This document shows positions 19,601 through 28,300 of a stretch of DNA of 64,000 bases, in pieces. The notes under the pieces are model-generated. The model ran no database searches. It saw nothing but the letters and a program-made list of their open reading frames with translations, and had not been told where the DNA came from. Numbering within the stretch: the first letter of the stretch is position 1; each line of letters starts with the position of its first letter. The position numbers and the translations under genes were made by a program. This DNA is from Mycoavidus sp. HKI (lineage in GTDB: Bacteria > Pseudomonadota > Gammaproteobacteria > Burkholderiales > Burkholderiaceae). The stretch spans positions 1 through 64,000 of the forward strand of contig NZ_CP076444.2 of the NCBI RefSeq assembly GCF_020023735.2, given 5' to 3'.

Positions 19601-22314
19601 AAGAGTGCGGTCAGAGAGGACGAGCACATAGTGTCGATCGCCATGCTCGGACCCGTGAAATTGCAAACGTACGAGACCCGGTTGGCGATCGTCGCAGCGT
19701 TGCCGGACAAGGCAACAGGGTCGCCCTGGAGAGTTTGCTCGAGGCCGTACAATTGATACTCGTGGTGCATCACGCCGACGTAAATGCCGACCGCCGCGCT
19801 CTTCCCATCATGTCCGGGCGTGCACTTCATCATCTCGTCGCGGGTATAACCAGCATCTTCCAGCGCATGCACCGCGCATTGCAGGAACAGGCGCTCCTGC
19901 GGGTCCATCAGTTCGGCCTCGCGCGGCGTGATCCCAAAGTAATAGGGGTCGAACTGGTCAATATCGGCAAGGAAACCACCCCACTTACTATAAGTCTTGC
20001 CCGGGCGGCCCTTATCCGGATCAAAATACAATGCATGATCCCAGCGGGACGGCGGGATCTCCGTGATGCTGTCCTTACCGTTTTTCAGATTGAGCCAGAA
20101 TTCATCAAGCGTATCCGCGCCGGGATAACGGCCCGCGAGACCGATGATCGCCACGCCGTCACGAGCAGCGTTGCTATCGTGTGCGTGAATGGTGGCGGGC
20201 GTGATCTGAGCGGTCTGCACGAAGTCGGCATTCTCGAAACTTTGCGGATTGCTGACTTCCCGGATCGACGCATTGACGATCCGGCCGAGGTGTTCGCCGT
20301 CAGTCGAGAGGATATCAACGTCGAAAGACGCGTAGCCTGGGCGGAACATACGCGCCCGGTTGACCAGGTAAACCGAAGACGGTAAGGGTTTGGCCAAGTC
20401 AATGCGCTCGATCATCAGCGGCACGTACATCGCGCACGGTGCACCGCTGGCTGACGGATCGCGAAAGAAAAAGCAGCTATTGAGCAGCAGCGGATCGAAA
20501 GCGTAGTGCTCCTGCCCGCCTTTGCGTGCGCCGTCAGCGAGTCTGACCTCGCTCACCAGCAAGCCGGCGCCGTCGGTATAGACGGCGCGGATGGTGCGCA
20601 GCAACGGTCCAACGGTAAACTGCGGAATACCTTCGTACCATTGCTCGAGCTCTGCAGCGGGCAACCGTTTCAGGTCAGCGAGCATTGTTCTGATATCCCT
20701 GTGCTGCAGTTCAAACGCGTGCCCTGTTTCGACTCGCCCATGGCAGCAGGTGCGGTAGGAGACCTGCCCATCCCGCCGAAAGCGAACCGCGAAGTCGCGG
20801 ACCCCTTTGCTTTTAGGCAGGTCGATGGCCAGTTCAACTCCCTCACCCGGCTCGAGCGTCACCGGACCGCCCTCTAGGCGGACTTGCGCCAACGACAGCG
20901 GATAGCTGTCCGCCCCATCCTGCTGCAGGCAGGCTTCGAGCACGAGACAGGGATGAGTGACACCCATCAGCGCCGGTTTGCCGAGCACCAGATGATCCTG
21001 CAGATAAGGCTCTGCTGCGACGAAGCGAAAGCGCAACGCTTGACTGGCTGGCGCGGCTGCGCCGTGGTTCGGTCCGCCTGCCGGGGCCTGCGCCGGCGGC
21101 GGGTGGTGTGCCGTTTGGTCGACTGCGCGTATGGCGAATTCATTCAGTTCAGCCAGCGTTGAATACTCGAACATCAAGGTGGGCGACAGGTCTAGCGCCA
21201 GCATCTTCGCTACCACAGCGACCAGATCAAGCAGATCGGCTGAATCCAGTCCCAGTTCATAATAGCCCTTATCGAGTGCCACGTCTGCGCCGAGCACGCC
21301 CAGCTTGTCCGCAATCATCGTGCGCAGGCTATTGACCACTGGGCTAAGCGACTGGCCGGCTGGCGACGCAGCGCGGAACAGGGTCTGCGGTGGTGTCGGC
21401 TCAAGCGCGGCGCGAGGCACTTCGAGCACCTGCTGGGTTGTGTGGCCAGGGCTGCTCACAGCAGGCGGCAACGACGGTCTAAACGTATTCACATCACGCA
21501 CCCGTTTTGCGGTGAAGCCGATCATCTCCGCGAGCTGGTCGCCGTTCGGAGCAAAGAACTCCAGGGTGAGACTGATTACCTCGCCGCGCACGCTCACCGA
21601 GTCGTGCCGGATCATGACGACGCATGAACGGGTGATCGGTGCCGCCGCTCTAAATGATTCAATCAGTAATGGTAGATACAGTCCGTCCGGCAGCTTCTGT
21701 GCGTTGCCACCGGCGTTGGATACAATCGCCGCGGTGTCGAGCAGCACCGGATGAAGCAGGAAACGGTCGGCATGAGCCAACGCGCGTACGCCGAGTTCCA
21801 AGCGGGCGACCAGTGCCACGTCGTCGACCGTGATGTCGCCATGCGCGCGCATGTAGTCGCCGTGCTTAAGATTGCTGTCTCGACACTGTTCGTACAGCGT
21901 ATCGATCGACACATGGCGTGCGCCGCCGGCCGGTGAGACCGCGCTCGGCCCAGCATCAGCAGTGCGAAAGAAGATAGCGTTTTCGCGTACCAGTTTGGCG
22001 GATGCGTACACGCCAGCGCCGGCGGCGGCAGCCGGATCGTCGATGACAACCTCGTAGTGTGTCTGGCCCGAGCGGGACAGGCTGATTCGAATCGGCAGGC
22101 TACCGGCTTCGTCGGCAATGATCAGCGGGCGATGAATCCGCAGCGTGTCGAGCGCATGGTTTGACAGAGCCAGGCCGTGCTTGCCGCAGAACTGGTAGAT
22201 CAGATCGAGATACGCCAAGCCAGGAAATACTAGACTTCCATAGACCGTGTGCTCGGCGATGATGGGGTTGTTAGAAGATAGCGTAATGGTGCGTTCGGCA
22301 ATCAGTTCCGTCAT
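10663..22314 (-). CDS. Trans-AT PKS, final subunit: DH-ACP-DH*-KS-ACP-KS-KR-ACP-KS-PT/DH-like-ACP-TE
   Basis: Predicted to finish the chain, form the benzoate ring and release the macrolactone. From the ATG at 22314 (3883 aa) the domains are: DH with HTVYGSLVFP near 25 and HPVLLDTAA near 190; ACP (GLDSADL, about 358); DH-like with HLVLGKPALM near 445 and LLLNSC where the catalytic Asp should be (about 612); KS, Cys in DTMCSSS about 897; ACP (GLDSVMI, 1396) with no ketoreductase; KS, Cys about 1643; KR (GGFGGIG 2309, AYSAAN 2467); ACP (2622); KS, Cys about 2869; a hot-dog domain with GNFHVGFYLD near 3221 and HPGFIDAALQ near 3390; ACP (GMDSLML, 3536); thioesterase with GHSAG near 3689 and a late GNHLF His. 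All three KS have Cys-His-His. The TTG at 22329 is rejected in favour of the ATG with GGGAG 8 bases upstream; the preceding gene stops in TAATG. Confidence 0.92.
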   Translation of the reverse strand: MTELIAERTITLSSNNPIIAEHTVYGSLVFPGLAYLDLIYQFCGKHGLALSNHALDTLRIHRPLIIADEAGSLPIRISLSRSGQTHYEVVIDDPAAAAGAGVYASAKLVRENAIFFRTADAGPSAVSPAGGARHVSIDTLYEQCRDSNLKHGDYMRAHGDITVDDVALVARLELGVRALAHADRFLLHPVLLDTAAIVSNAGGNAQKLPDGLYLPLLIESFRAAAPITRSCVVMIRHDSVSVRGEVISLTLEFFAPNGDQLAEMIGFTAKRVRDVNTFRPSLPPAVSSPGHTTQQVLEVPRAALEPTPPQTLFRAASPAGQSLSPVVNSLRTMIADKLGVLGADVALDKGYYELGLDSADLLDLVAVVAKMLALDLSPTLMFEYSTLAELNEFAIRAVDQTAHHPPPAQAPAGGPNHGAAAPASQALRFRFVAAEPYLQDHLVLGKPALMGVTHPCLVLEACLQQDGADSYPLSLAQVRLEGGPVTLEPGEGVELAIDLPKSKGVRDFAVRFRRDGQVSYRTCCHGRVETGHAFELQHRDIRTMLADLKRLPAAELEQWYEGIPQFTVGPLLRTIRAVYTDGAGLLVSEVRLADGARKGGQEHYAFDPLLLNSCFFFRDPSASGAPCAMYVPLMIERIDLAKPLPSSVYLVNRARMFRPGYASFDVDILSTDGEHLGRIVNASIREVSNPQSFENADFVQTAQITPATIHAHDSNAARDGVAIIGLAGRYPGADTLDEFWLNLKNGKDSITEIPPSRWDHALYFDPDKGRPGKTYSKWGGFLADIDQFDPYYFGITPREAELMDPQERLFLQCAVHALEDAGYTRDEMMKCTPGHDGKSAAVGIYVGVMHHEYQLYGLEQTLQGDPVALSGNAATIANRVSYVCNFTGPSMAIDTMCSSSLTALFLACRALKHGDCAAALVGGVNLSLHPNKYLMLAQGHFISSQGRCEAFGKGGDGYVPGEGVGALLLKPLARAEADGDHIYGIIRACEINHGGRSAGYSVPSVRAQAEVIAKAYARAGLQPRQISYLEAHGTGTALGDPIEIASLATAFQSSGLGQFCAIGSVKSNIGHCESAAGVAGITKVLLQMKHRQLVPSLHAAVLNPVINFSESPFVVQQTLSDWTALGPHNALRVAGLSSFGAGGSNAHVVLEEYRSAPDARPLPRMPVIIPLSAGSWTQLQALAQMLVAHVGQQLDTTPSQDDRLRLLGDISYTLQVGRDAHRYRLGVWAASLEELVNRLTLFLAADPLDESAMARLGEQEIYAGEAKRGGVLPDLSAADVALLVLSWSREGKTTQLLRFWCRGGVIDWSLMRANRGLQADAYRRVSLPGYPFAKERYWVPSLRSEPHDDMPTVPLVSAATPRTAYVRLADALSEISGFPAERLDPHADFEALGLDSVMITKLNQRIAMWTGENDAALLFKYKTLADLAAYLDPRIGPDASANTPPSAAQSGAAHRPTSGHVAANRDHGNDDAIAIVGMSGRYPQAETLDTFWANLVGGVDCVTEIPRERFDCREIYRPNVKGKSDTIYCKWGGFLGDISQFDAAFFKLSAQDAALMDPQERQFLEMAWVCLESSGYLDARWQSRPRDFGVFAGVSFNNYQLIGADALNARAPFYPAGSQTFSVANRISFFFNFTGPSVVVDTACSSSMYALHLACESLRSGETEAALAGGVNLILHPSKYLTLCASSFAASDGRCHAFAVGGDGYVPGEGVGVVLLKRYADAIKAGDTVLALIKGTGISHDGKTQGFTVPNPVSQTKAIKAALARSKVSMDTISYIEAHGTGTALGDPIEIQGLMDAYPAEASFSRALGSVKANIGHSEAAAGIAQLTKTVLQLQHKMLVPTLLHGPLNPDIPFAKAGFYVPEQAMPWPVIERNGRALPRRAGISSFGAGGVNVHMILEEAPVVDQPNGPADSRHSALPLILPLSAHVPAQLPAQARRLADFLDSPSGDAHALHDVAFTLQHCKPMFRHRLALVVRDRADALYQLRGWLAAPDFAHQGGPYRGDSLDGGQQSLTPSLAADSHALAQAWTAGAPIAWPVPASQSGAHPRRRFVPLPCYPFLTKRHWISDLLVPAGAVAAKPSSTAEGSADLDGWLMQTYWSEVEWIPEHAAPAPNPVVVLCEDDGVLQCWAAGRTESVHSIILDRDGTFDQRLSHLLRSSECETFVLVQPHASLVTASTDCAMLDAAFQARAGQLTRFVERAVDLAGQRKGLKLILVNLTAHGETDPIQEALSRYFSFLRFEVPEIGSLIIDTDSLAEDGLNRIHGELHCAGADTRVRLRDGKRLCQRLCPLTISRPAGALNPFGAMILTGGFGGIGLTLLRWLVDQGVRQLIVIGRKPASSILQHPSLPSGTRIQDFIDELARTRSVTLSYIQSDLRDEGALRRRLTGLRAVIGMPITGVFHLAGITTDAIPIRETTVDILSDVVRPKLVGAHCLDRLTRDDPVRYFCLFSSISSVEGMQGNGLSAYSAANASLVALAAARRRQGRPTQVIQWTDWDGAGMAVAHNHRAFFDALGMSMLTPEQGVTLLERILTHDVGESIVFDADWRKYAQVNRGVQRLPVFSYYAARLDNARPRPEDDAGEEAQVFAPGTEIISVLLEQLSILLGQDDLHPDQTFAEIGLDSINSLTFFAGLSDRLSFEILPSAIFRYPTIRELASFIDAQRGSSALTNVRMQVGAAGTTGATPLIVSDDSSTGKTDNHNSIGIIGMSGQFPQARDLPAFWTRLIEGFDGVAHYPSARRDLLGLNDSFTDEDLATVFGGYLDDIDLFDPGFFNISPREARLMDPQQRLLMLNAQRAIEDADIRKHADFANTGVFIAQYASEYMQFANDYDKDNALFIATGNASAIAANRLSYYYGFKGPSLVLDTACSSTLVALDIACQYLRSGQIDFALVGGVSLNLNPGLTRLLQDASMLSPTGKCHTFDARADGYVPGEGVGMIVLQRFDKAQRHRTQSLRPRIYAVVAGSAVNQDGKSNGMTAPNGCAQEGVIRAAFRHAGLSPTQAGYIETHGTGTYLGDPVEIEALGNVVNVGRLADHPCILGCLKTNIGHLEPAAGIAGVIKAALCLYLEKIPANNHLDTLNPLFKIPDPGFRFPDKPVHWSGPGRIAGVSSFGFGGVNGHIVLSSVDDDRPEDGHVTTGPDRERRFLDTYPATGLTLKSYWAHCSEVEHPAAPMRDAASAVAAAGQFLPLIHCPSATETLRLELTLRPGEAGLMDTGNFHVGFYLDVIYRMFSQYFNRPHLAIRRFEFLLPLLMSTQTDTKVQVMVEDEGRQGYRVTFYYQPIAAKMSDAQATADSVWTKTAQARVEAAPDADIQRPIEVWLTSILSAPGMPHHTLDEAAFYSRYAAMGFPADGFIRAVRECRFYDQFSLAPLQLDFGRDDYGFGAHPGFIDAALQPSILLADTDGDVPYMTTVMEDIWLSGSLAHDDEYQLVNVLLPQKGDEVSSDAPGQDGVRRFMTAWAIVDGRGQSVMTCGLARLQQLGQGNRAAAKQLDALFDSGNTLTKDDLLTIVAELLDCEQDQIDLDKALLELGMDSLMLMKLQKQLDNRSITIKNLFQASLRDLIAQLQSHGLAPDEASTSVAEPAGEYKPFIDLKPWSRQRHAWVRGQAQKKTSIRLYCFPYAHMSTAVFNGWQERLPDHIEVRPIELPGRGDRFRERPLQDVWALASTLTGLLGDELEQPFALYGHSAGALMAYVWCLHLRASGMPLPKHLFAAAFSAPVSTENPVIRDMRVSYRQHGLERLPILDDICDPNAGPLLTTVIDALEYSMREARLFNFSRDLIHAQLPALISTFEMVDTFRTGIVQPLPIPVSGLHGARDIQVQESEVLAWRQLCNPFTLRCFDGNHLFIEPDQCMTEVVSYVGETLTGDVDLLHLPETLLDGA

Positions 22315-25300
22315 TAGAATTGCTCCCAAATCATGGCGGTGTCGTGTATGGCTGGCAGACGTCCGTCATCCACCACAGCGGGATCGGACTGCGCGCCGTC
22401 CGGGACGGACGCGGCCTGTGTTTGGCGATGTAGTACTGGCGGCGCCAACGGCTGACGCTGCCCAGTTTCGAGCTTATCGGTAGCGCGGGCGCGCTGAAGG
22501 ATCAGATGCGCATTGTTGCCGCCATCCGCAAAGCAGTTGATCGCGATCGCCAGGTCCTGGCTCATCGGCAAAGCAGATGCCGCGCGCGGGAAGTAGAACG
22601 GAGACGCCGCCAGGTCGAAGTGACGTAGGGGCTGCTGGCCAGATAGGAAAGGCACGAGACTCGCATGATGCAGCATCAGGACCGCCTTGATGAAACTGGC
22701 AATGCCTTCTGCACAGAGCGGATGACCGATGTTCGGCTTGATCGAGCCGAGCGCGCAGGACTCTCTGCTGGCGGCGCCTGAGAAGTTCGCGCCCCGACCA
22801 TAGACTGCGTCAATCGCCTTCAACTCTAGCAAGTCTGTGATCTTCGACCCCGATCCGTTGGTTTCGATATAGCCGATTTGTCTGGCATCGAGGCCCGCTT
22901 GAGCGAGCACTTTGAGCATCAGATCCGTCTGCCGCTCGAGATTGGGGGTAGCGGGGCCGGCGGTGCGGCCGTCGTTGTTGCAAGCGAGCGCAGTGATCCG
23001 TGCGTAAATCGTATCACCATCACGTCGCGCTTGCTCTTCAGTCTTCAGTAAGACGAGCCCGACACCTTCCGCAAGGATGATCCCATTGGCCCGTTCATCG
23101 AAGAGATGGAATTCCGGGCCAGCGCTTAGAAGGCCGCGCTGTTCGAAGATTGCCTGCTCTTGATCGCCGCCAAGCAGGCTGACGCCGCCCACGATGGCCG
23201 CGCTGATCTCTCCCCCACGCAAAGCTTGTGCGGCCATGCTCATGCCGACCAGCGCAGACGAGCACGCGGTATCGATCACGAGGCTCGGACCGCTGATGTC
23301 AAAGAAGTGCGAGACGTTCGCCGCCAGGTAGTTTTGTCCCGCCACCACAATCGGATTGCGCGTGCTGCGCAGTGCGGAGGGATCGAGCGCCGTGCGCCCT
23401 CGCCCGCCAAGGAATACGCCCGTCGCGCTGCCCTTGATGTCCTCCGGACGATAGCCTGCGTGGGCCCAAAGGTTCAGGCATTCTTCCAGCACCATCAGCG
23501 CCTGCGGGTCCATCGCGTTGAAATCCTCGACTGGAATGTGAAAGGTTGCGCGATCGAAGTGCCCTTGATGGTCGACTGTACCTGCGATGCGCGGCCGCGA
23601 TGCGCTGGTTCGCAGATTCGAAAACGCGCTGCGACCGTCCTTCAGCAGCCGCCAATATTCGGCCAGGTTCGGCGCGCCAGGAAAGCGCGCCGACATGCCG
23701 ACCACCACGATATTGTCCTGCGCCTGCCGCGGTGCGTTGTCGAGTGCGGTCGATGGGCAACGAGCGGCTAGCTCCGGCATCGAAACAGCTTGCCCGCCAC
23801 GCGCAGACATCGGCAGACGGGGGGCCGCCGTCTTATCCTGTGGCCGGACTGTTTCAGCGTCCACCTCGTCGGCCGCGAAGAAACGGACGAGTGCCGCCCC
23901 TTCGTGCGTGACAAGCCACATGGTCAGCGCAACGAGATTGGGATGTTCGAGGATGAGCGAGGGCGCCAAGTCAACGCCAAGCTGGACATTGATCGTGCGC
24001 AGAATTTGCGCCATCAGGATCGAATCGAGTCCGTAGTTGGGGAAATCGACCTGCGCATCGAAATCGGCCGCGGCGATCTTCAGCTCGGCCATGAACAGGG
24101 AACTGAGCCACGCTTGCGTGCGTTCGGTCACAACCTCGTGCTTAAGCTCCGGCGCGGCGGTGCGCTTGGCCTCGTGCTTGTTACTGGCATGTGCATCAAG
24201 CCCATCACCGGCATCTGCATTAAGCTGATCACCAGCATGTGCATTAAGCCCGTCACCGGCATCTGCATCAAGCTCGTCATCGGCATGCTCATCAACGCAG
24301 CGTTGCCAGAGCGCTAGATCAACGAGAGCTGGCAGGACGACCGGGCGACCGCGAATCTCCAGCGCTCGGTCAAGTAGCGCAAGGCCATCCTGATTTTTCA
24401 GACCGAGCAGTCCTATGGCCCGATAGATTTTGGTGTCCATTGCGCCCATGCCAGTTTCTAACCAGCTCGGCCACTGGAGACTCAGGAGGCGGCATGCGGG
24501 TCGATGTCCAGCGACCGCATCCATGTAGGCGTTGGCCATTGCATAATCGATCTGCCCCGCCGCCAAGCTTGGTAGCGCTGCGCAAACGGAAGAATAGACG
24601 ACGAACAACGACAGCGGCTGGCCGCGCAACGCACGGCACAGGCTGTCGAGCCCGGCCGTTTTCGGCGCAAAAACCGTATTTACATTAGATACGCTTTTGC
24701 GGATCAAGGCCGGATCGGTGTCACCAACGCCGGCGCAATGGATCACGCCGCCTATCGGACCTAGCTCACGCCTGATGGTTTCGCAAGCCACCTCGATCGC
24801 CCGCGCATCCGTCAGATCAACATCGACGACATGCACGTAGACGCCGCGCTGCTGCAGCTTGACGAGTTCGGCGATTTTGTCACGCACGCCCGGCTTGACA
24901 CGCGTCCCGTTCGGGTCCGCCAGGATCTCGCTCCAGCGAGCGGCTGGCGGCAGCGGCTCACGGCCGCTCAGCACCAGCTTGCGCACGCCATAGCGCGTGA
25001 CGAAATGTTGCGCGCACAATAGACCGAGCCCTCGTGTACCGCCGGTGATCCAGAGTACGTGGGCCGGGGGGAAGTCAAATGGCCGTTCGTCCGCGGCCGC
25101 AGACAGTGGGGCGAGATATGGCAGGTAGGCTTGTCCAGCGCGCAAGCACACTTGAGGATCGAGTACTTCGCGCTCCAATTGCGCCAAGATCTGACGTGGC
25201 AAATCAGGCGCATCGTCCGGCAGGTCAGTGTCCATATGGCCGCTCTGGAGCCGCTGGTATTCGTAGCCCAGCGAGCGGTACAGACACGCCTTGATGGCGG

Positions 25301-28300
25301 CGTGCGGAGCAGGTGCCAACGATGCGGGCCTGAGAAACAATTCGAGGTGACGTGTCACGCACAGCAGGCGGACACCATTCAGCCGCACCTGCTCGATCAG
25401 GCGTTGCACGCCAGGCAGCCAGCACTCGACGTCCGCCACGCTTCGCACGGCGTACTCGTCGTCGAGTGCAGTGAGGTCGAGCACATAGGCTAGTGGATAA
25501 TCTTTAGGCTGACATATCTGCTCGATCTGATCGGCTAGATCATCCGCATGTACAATCCGCGCGCCCGGCCGCAAGGCCGCCAGGCGTTCTGCCAACGCAC
25601 GCGTCGCAACGGTCGTCAGGAGCAGGATGAAGCCGCGGTCCGCCGCGCGGGGCAAAGCATGCACCGAATCGGACGACGTGCTGAGCCGCCAAGCCTTAGT
25701 GAACAGATGCGCGGCGTGCGTCGGGGCTGGCGGATGCGTGCCGTGCGCCGGGGCTGGGGCAATGCGTGCTGCATCGGCAATCCAGTAGCGGTCCGTCTTA
25801 AATGGGTAGCTCGGCAGCGACATGCGCCGGGGCGGCCTGGCAAACCCGGTTTCGGGTTGATATAGCTGCTGCCAGTCAGGAGTTACGCCCATGACCCACA
25901 CTTGTGCCAGCGCGTGCAGATTCGTTTTCTCGAGCCAGGTCTGCAGCAAAACGCCGGCATCTTCGTCCTTGTAGAGCTGAACGGTGCCCAAGTTCTGGCT
26001 CGCGCTGCCGCGATACCAATCTTTGTTACCTGACCCATCGTGACCGAACGCGCGCAGCTTGTCCTGCAGCTCTCGCATCGATCCAACAATGACGGCAGCT
26101 CGATGCTCCATTGCTTCGCGTCCAATCTGCAATGTATAGGCGAGGCTCGGCAACGCACGCTCGTCGAGCTGCTGTCGCTCGATCGCGGCCAGAAGTTTAG
26201 CCGCCATCAGCGGCAACCTGGCGGGTTCGCGCGCAGACAGCAGGATGAGCCATTGCGCGCCCTCGGTCGGATAGGGCTCAGCAGGCGGCATCGAATATGA
26301 CTCAATGATTGCATGGGCGTTGACGCCGCCCGCGCCAAAGCTGCTCACACCCGCGATACGGCGACGAGGACGTCCATCAGCCTCCTCGTCGAGCCAGGGA
26401 ACGAGTTCCTGGTTGACGGTGAAAGGCGTGGCTGAGAAATCGATGGCTGGATTGAGGCGCTGCGAATGCAACGATGGCACGATCATGCCATGCCGCATCT
26501 GCAGCAGTACCTTCAGCACGCCGGCCACGCCGGCTGCGCCTTCGCAGTGGCCGATATTGGATTTTACGGACCCGATCCGACACGATGCAGCCATAGCACG
26601 CGTTGCGTCCGCGCCAAAGGCCTTGGTCAGCCCGCTAATCTCGATCGGGTCGCCCAATCGTGTGCCGGTGCCGTGCGCCTCGATATAGCTGATATCCATC
26701 GGTCGGATTCCTGCCTGTTCGATCGCGCGCCTGATGACCTCGGCCTGTGCCATTGGATTCGGCACGGTGTAACCGCTCGCGCGGCCCCCGTGATTCACCG
26801 CGGACGAGCGGATCACGCCATAGATGACGTCGCCGTCCCGTTCCGCGTCCGCCAGGCACCTCAGCATCAACACACCGACGCCTTCGCTGGGTATATAACC
26901 ACCACTGCCATCACCGAAGCTCTCGCAATGCCCTTTCGACGAGATGAACTGCCCGCGCGACAGCATCAGGTACTTGCTCGGGTGGAGGCTGAGGTTGACA
27001 CCGCCCGCAAAGGCAGCATCGATTGCACCTGTGACCAGGGCCTGCCGCGCCATATCAATCGCTACCAATGCACTCGAGCACATCGTATCGATCGCCATCG
27101 TCGGACCGTTGAAATTGCATAGGTAGGCGAGCCGGCTCGCCACGGATGAGGTGCCGCCACCTAGTCCCAAGCGCTCTGTTGCCTCGAGCGCAAAGAGCGG
27201 GTACTCCTGACCCATGACGCCCGCGTAGACACCGACCCTGCTGCTGCCGCTTGACGCCCGCAACGTGTCTCGCGTGTAACCGCCGTCCTCCATCGCCATC
27301 CAACAGTGTTGCAGGAAGAGCCGCTCAAGCGGATCCATGACCTCGGCCTCACGCGGCGAAATCTGGAAAAAAAGCGGGTCGAAGGTGTCCGCATCGTCGA
27401 TGAAGCCGCCCCATTTGCTCGAGATCGTGCCGGGTTCGCCGCCGGCACTGTAGTAGTCACGCCAGTCCCAGCGCTCAGGCGGAATTTCCGTAATACAGTC
27501 CTTGCCAGCCTGCAGATTGTCCCAAAATGCATCCAGGTCGTATGCCTGTGGAAAACGACCTGCGATGCCAACGATCGCGATTGCATCCCGATGCCCTGCA
27601 CGGGACCGCTCTGGTACCGCGCGCGCCGCGGTTTCCTCCACTTTGACAAGTTGCCGTAACGACGCATTGGTCACGCTAGCGATGCAGTGCCCCGTCTCAC
27701 TATAGATCGCCGCATCGAGCGCGATGAAACCCGCGTTGACCTGGCGCGGCCGGGTTACGACTACAGCCCGCTCGGTCATCGCCTGCCAGAGCGTAAGACG
27801 CTCGATCACAAATGGCAGAAAGGTCGGTGCCGGCGCTTCTTGCTCGATGTCGCGCGCCAGGTTAAACAGGTAACAGTTATTCAGCAGCAGCGGATCGAGC
27901 ATCAATCCCGGCACGTGCTGCTTGCTGGTCTTGCCGCTCAGGTTGACCTCGCTGACGAGCGTCCCGTCGCTGAGCGCGAAGGCCCGTTCGATCGACCTAA
28001 GGGTTGGCCCCAGGGTGAACGCTGGCACCGTGCAGAACCATTCGTCGATCTCGCTGCGCGACAGCTCACGCGCGCCGGCTAGCAGCCGTTGCCGATCCAG
28101 CATAGGCGGCGCGTTCTCGTCGGGCGATGGAGTTTGGCCCTCGCAGCACAGCGTCCAGTCAGAGCGGTCGCCGCAGCGCTGGCGCGCAACGAAGCGCGGT
28201 GGCGCGTCGGTATTAGGCTCAAGCTGGATTTCGACGGTCACGGTTTCCCCTGGCTCTAACTTCAGCGGGCCGCCGTGAAAGCGAATGTCCTGCAGGCTGA

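Noticed and set aside
22314..22329. TTG at 22329 as start of the terminal PKS gene
   Set aside because: The ATG at 22314 has a good GGGAG at 8-base spacing and couples to the upstream stop; the TTG would lie across that ribosome binding site.
24186..24300. CRISPR-like direct repeats
   Set aside because: The 24-bp units are contiguous with no spacers and lie in frame inside a PKS gene.
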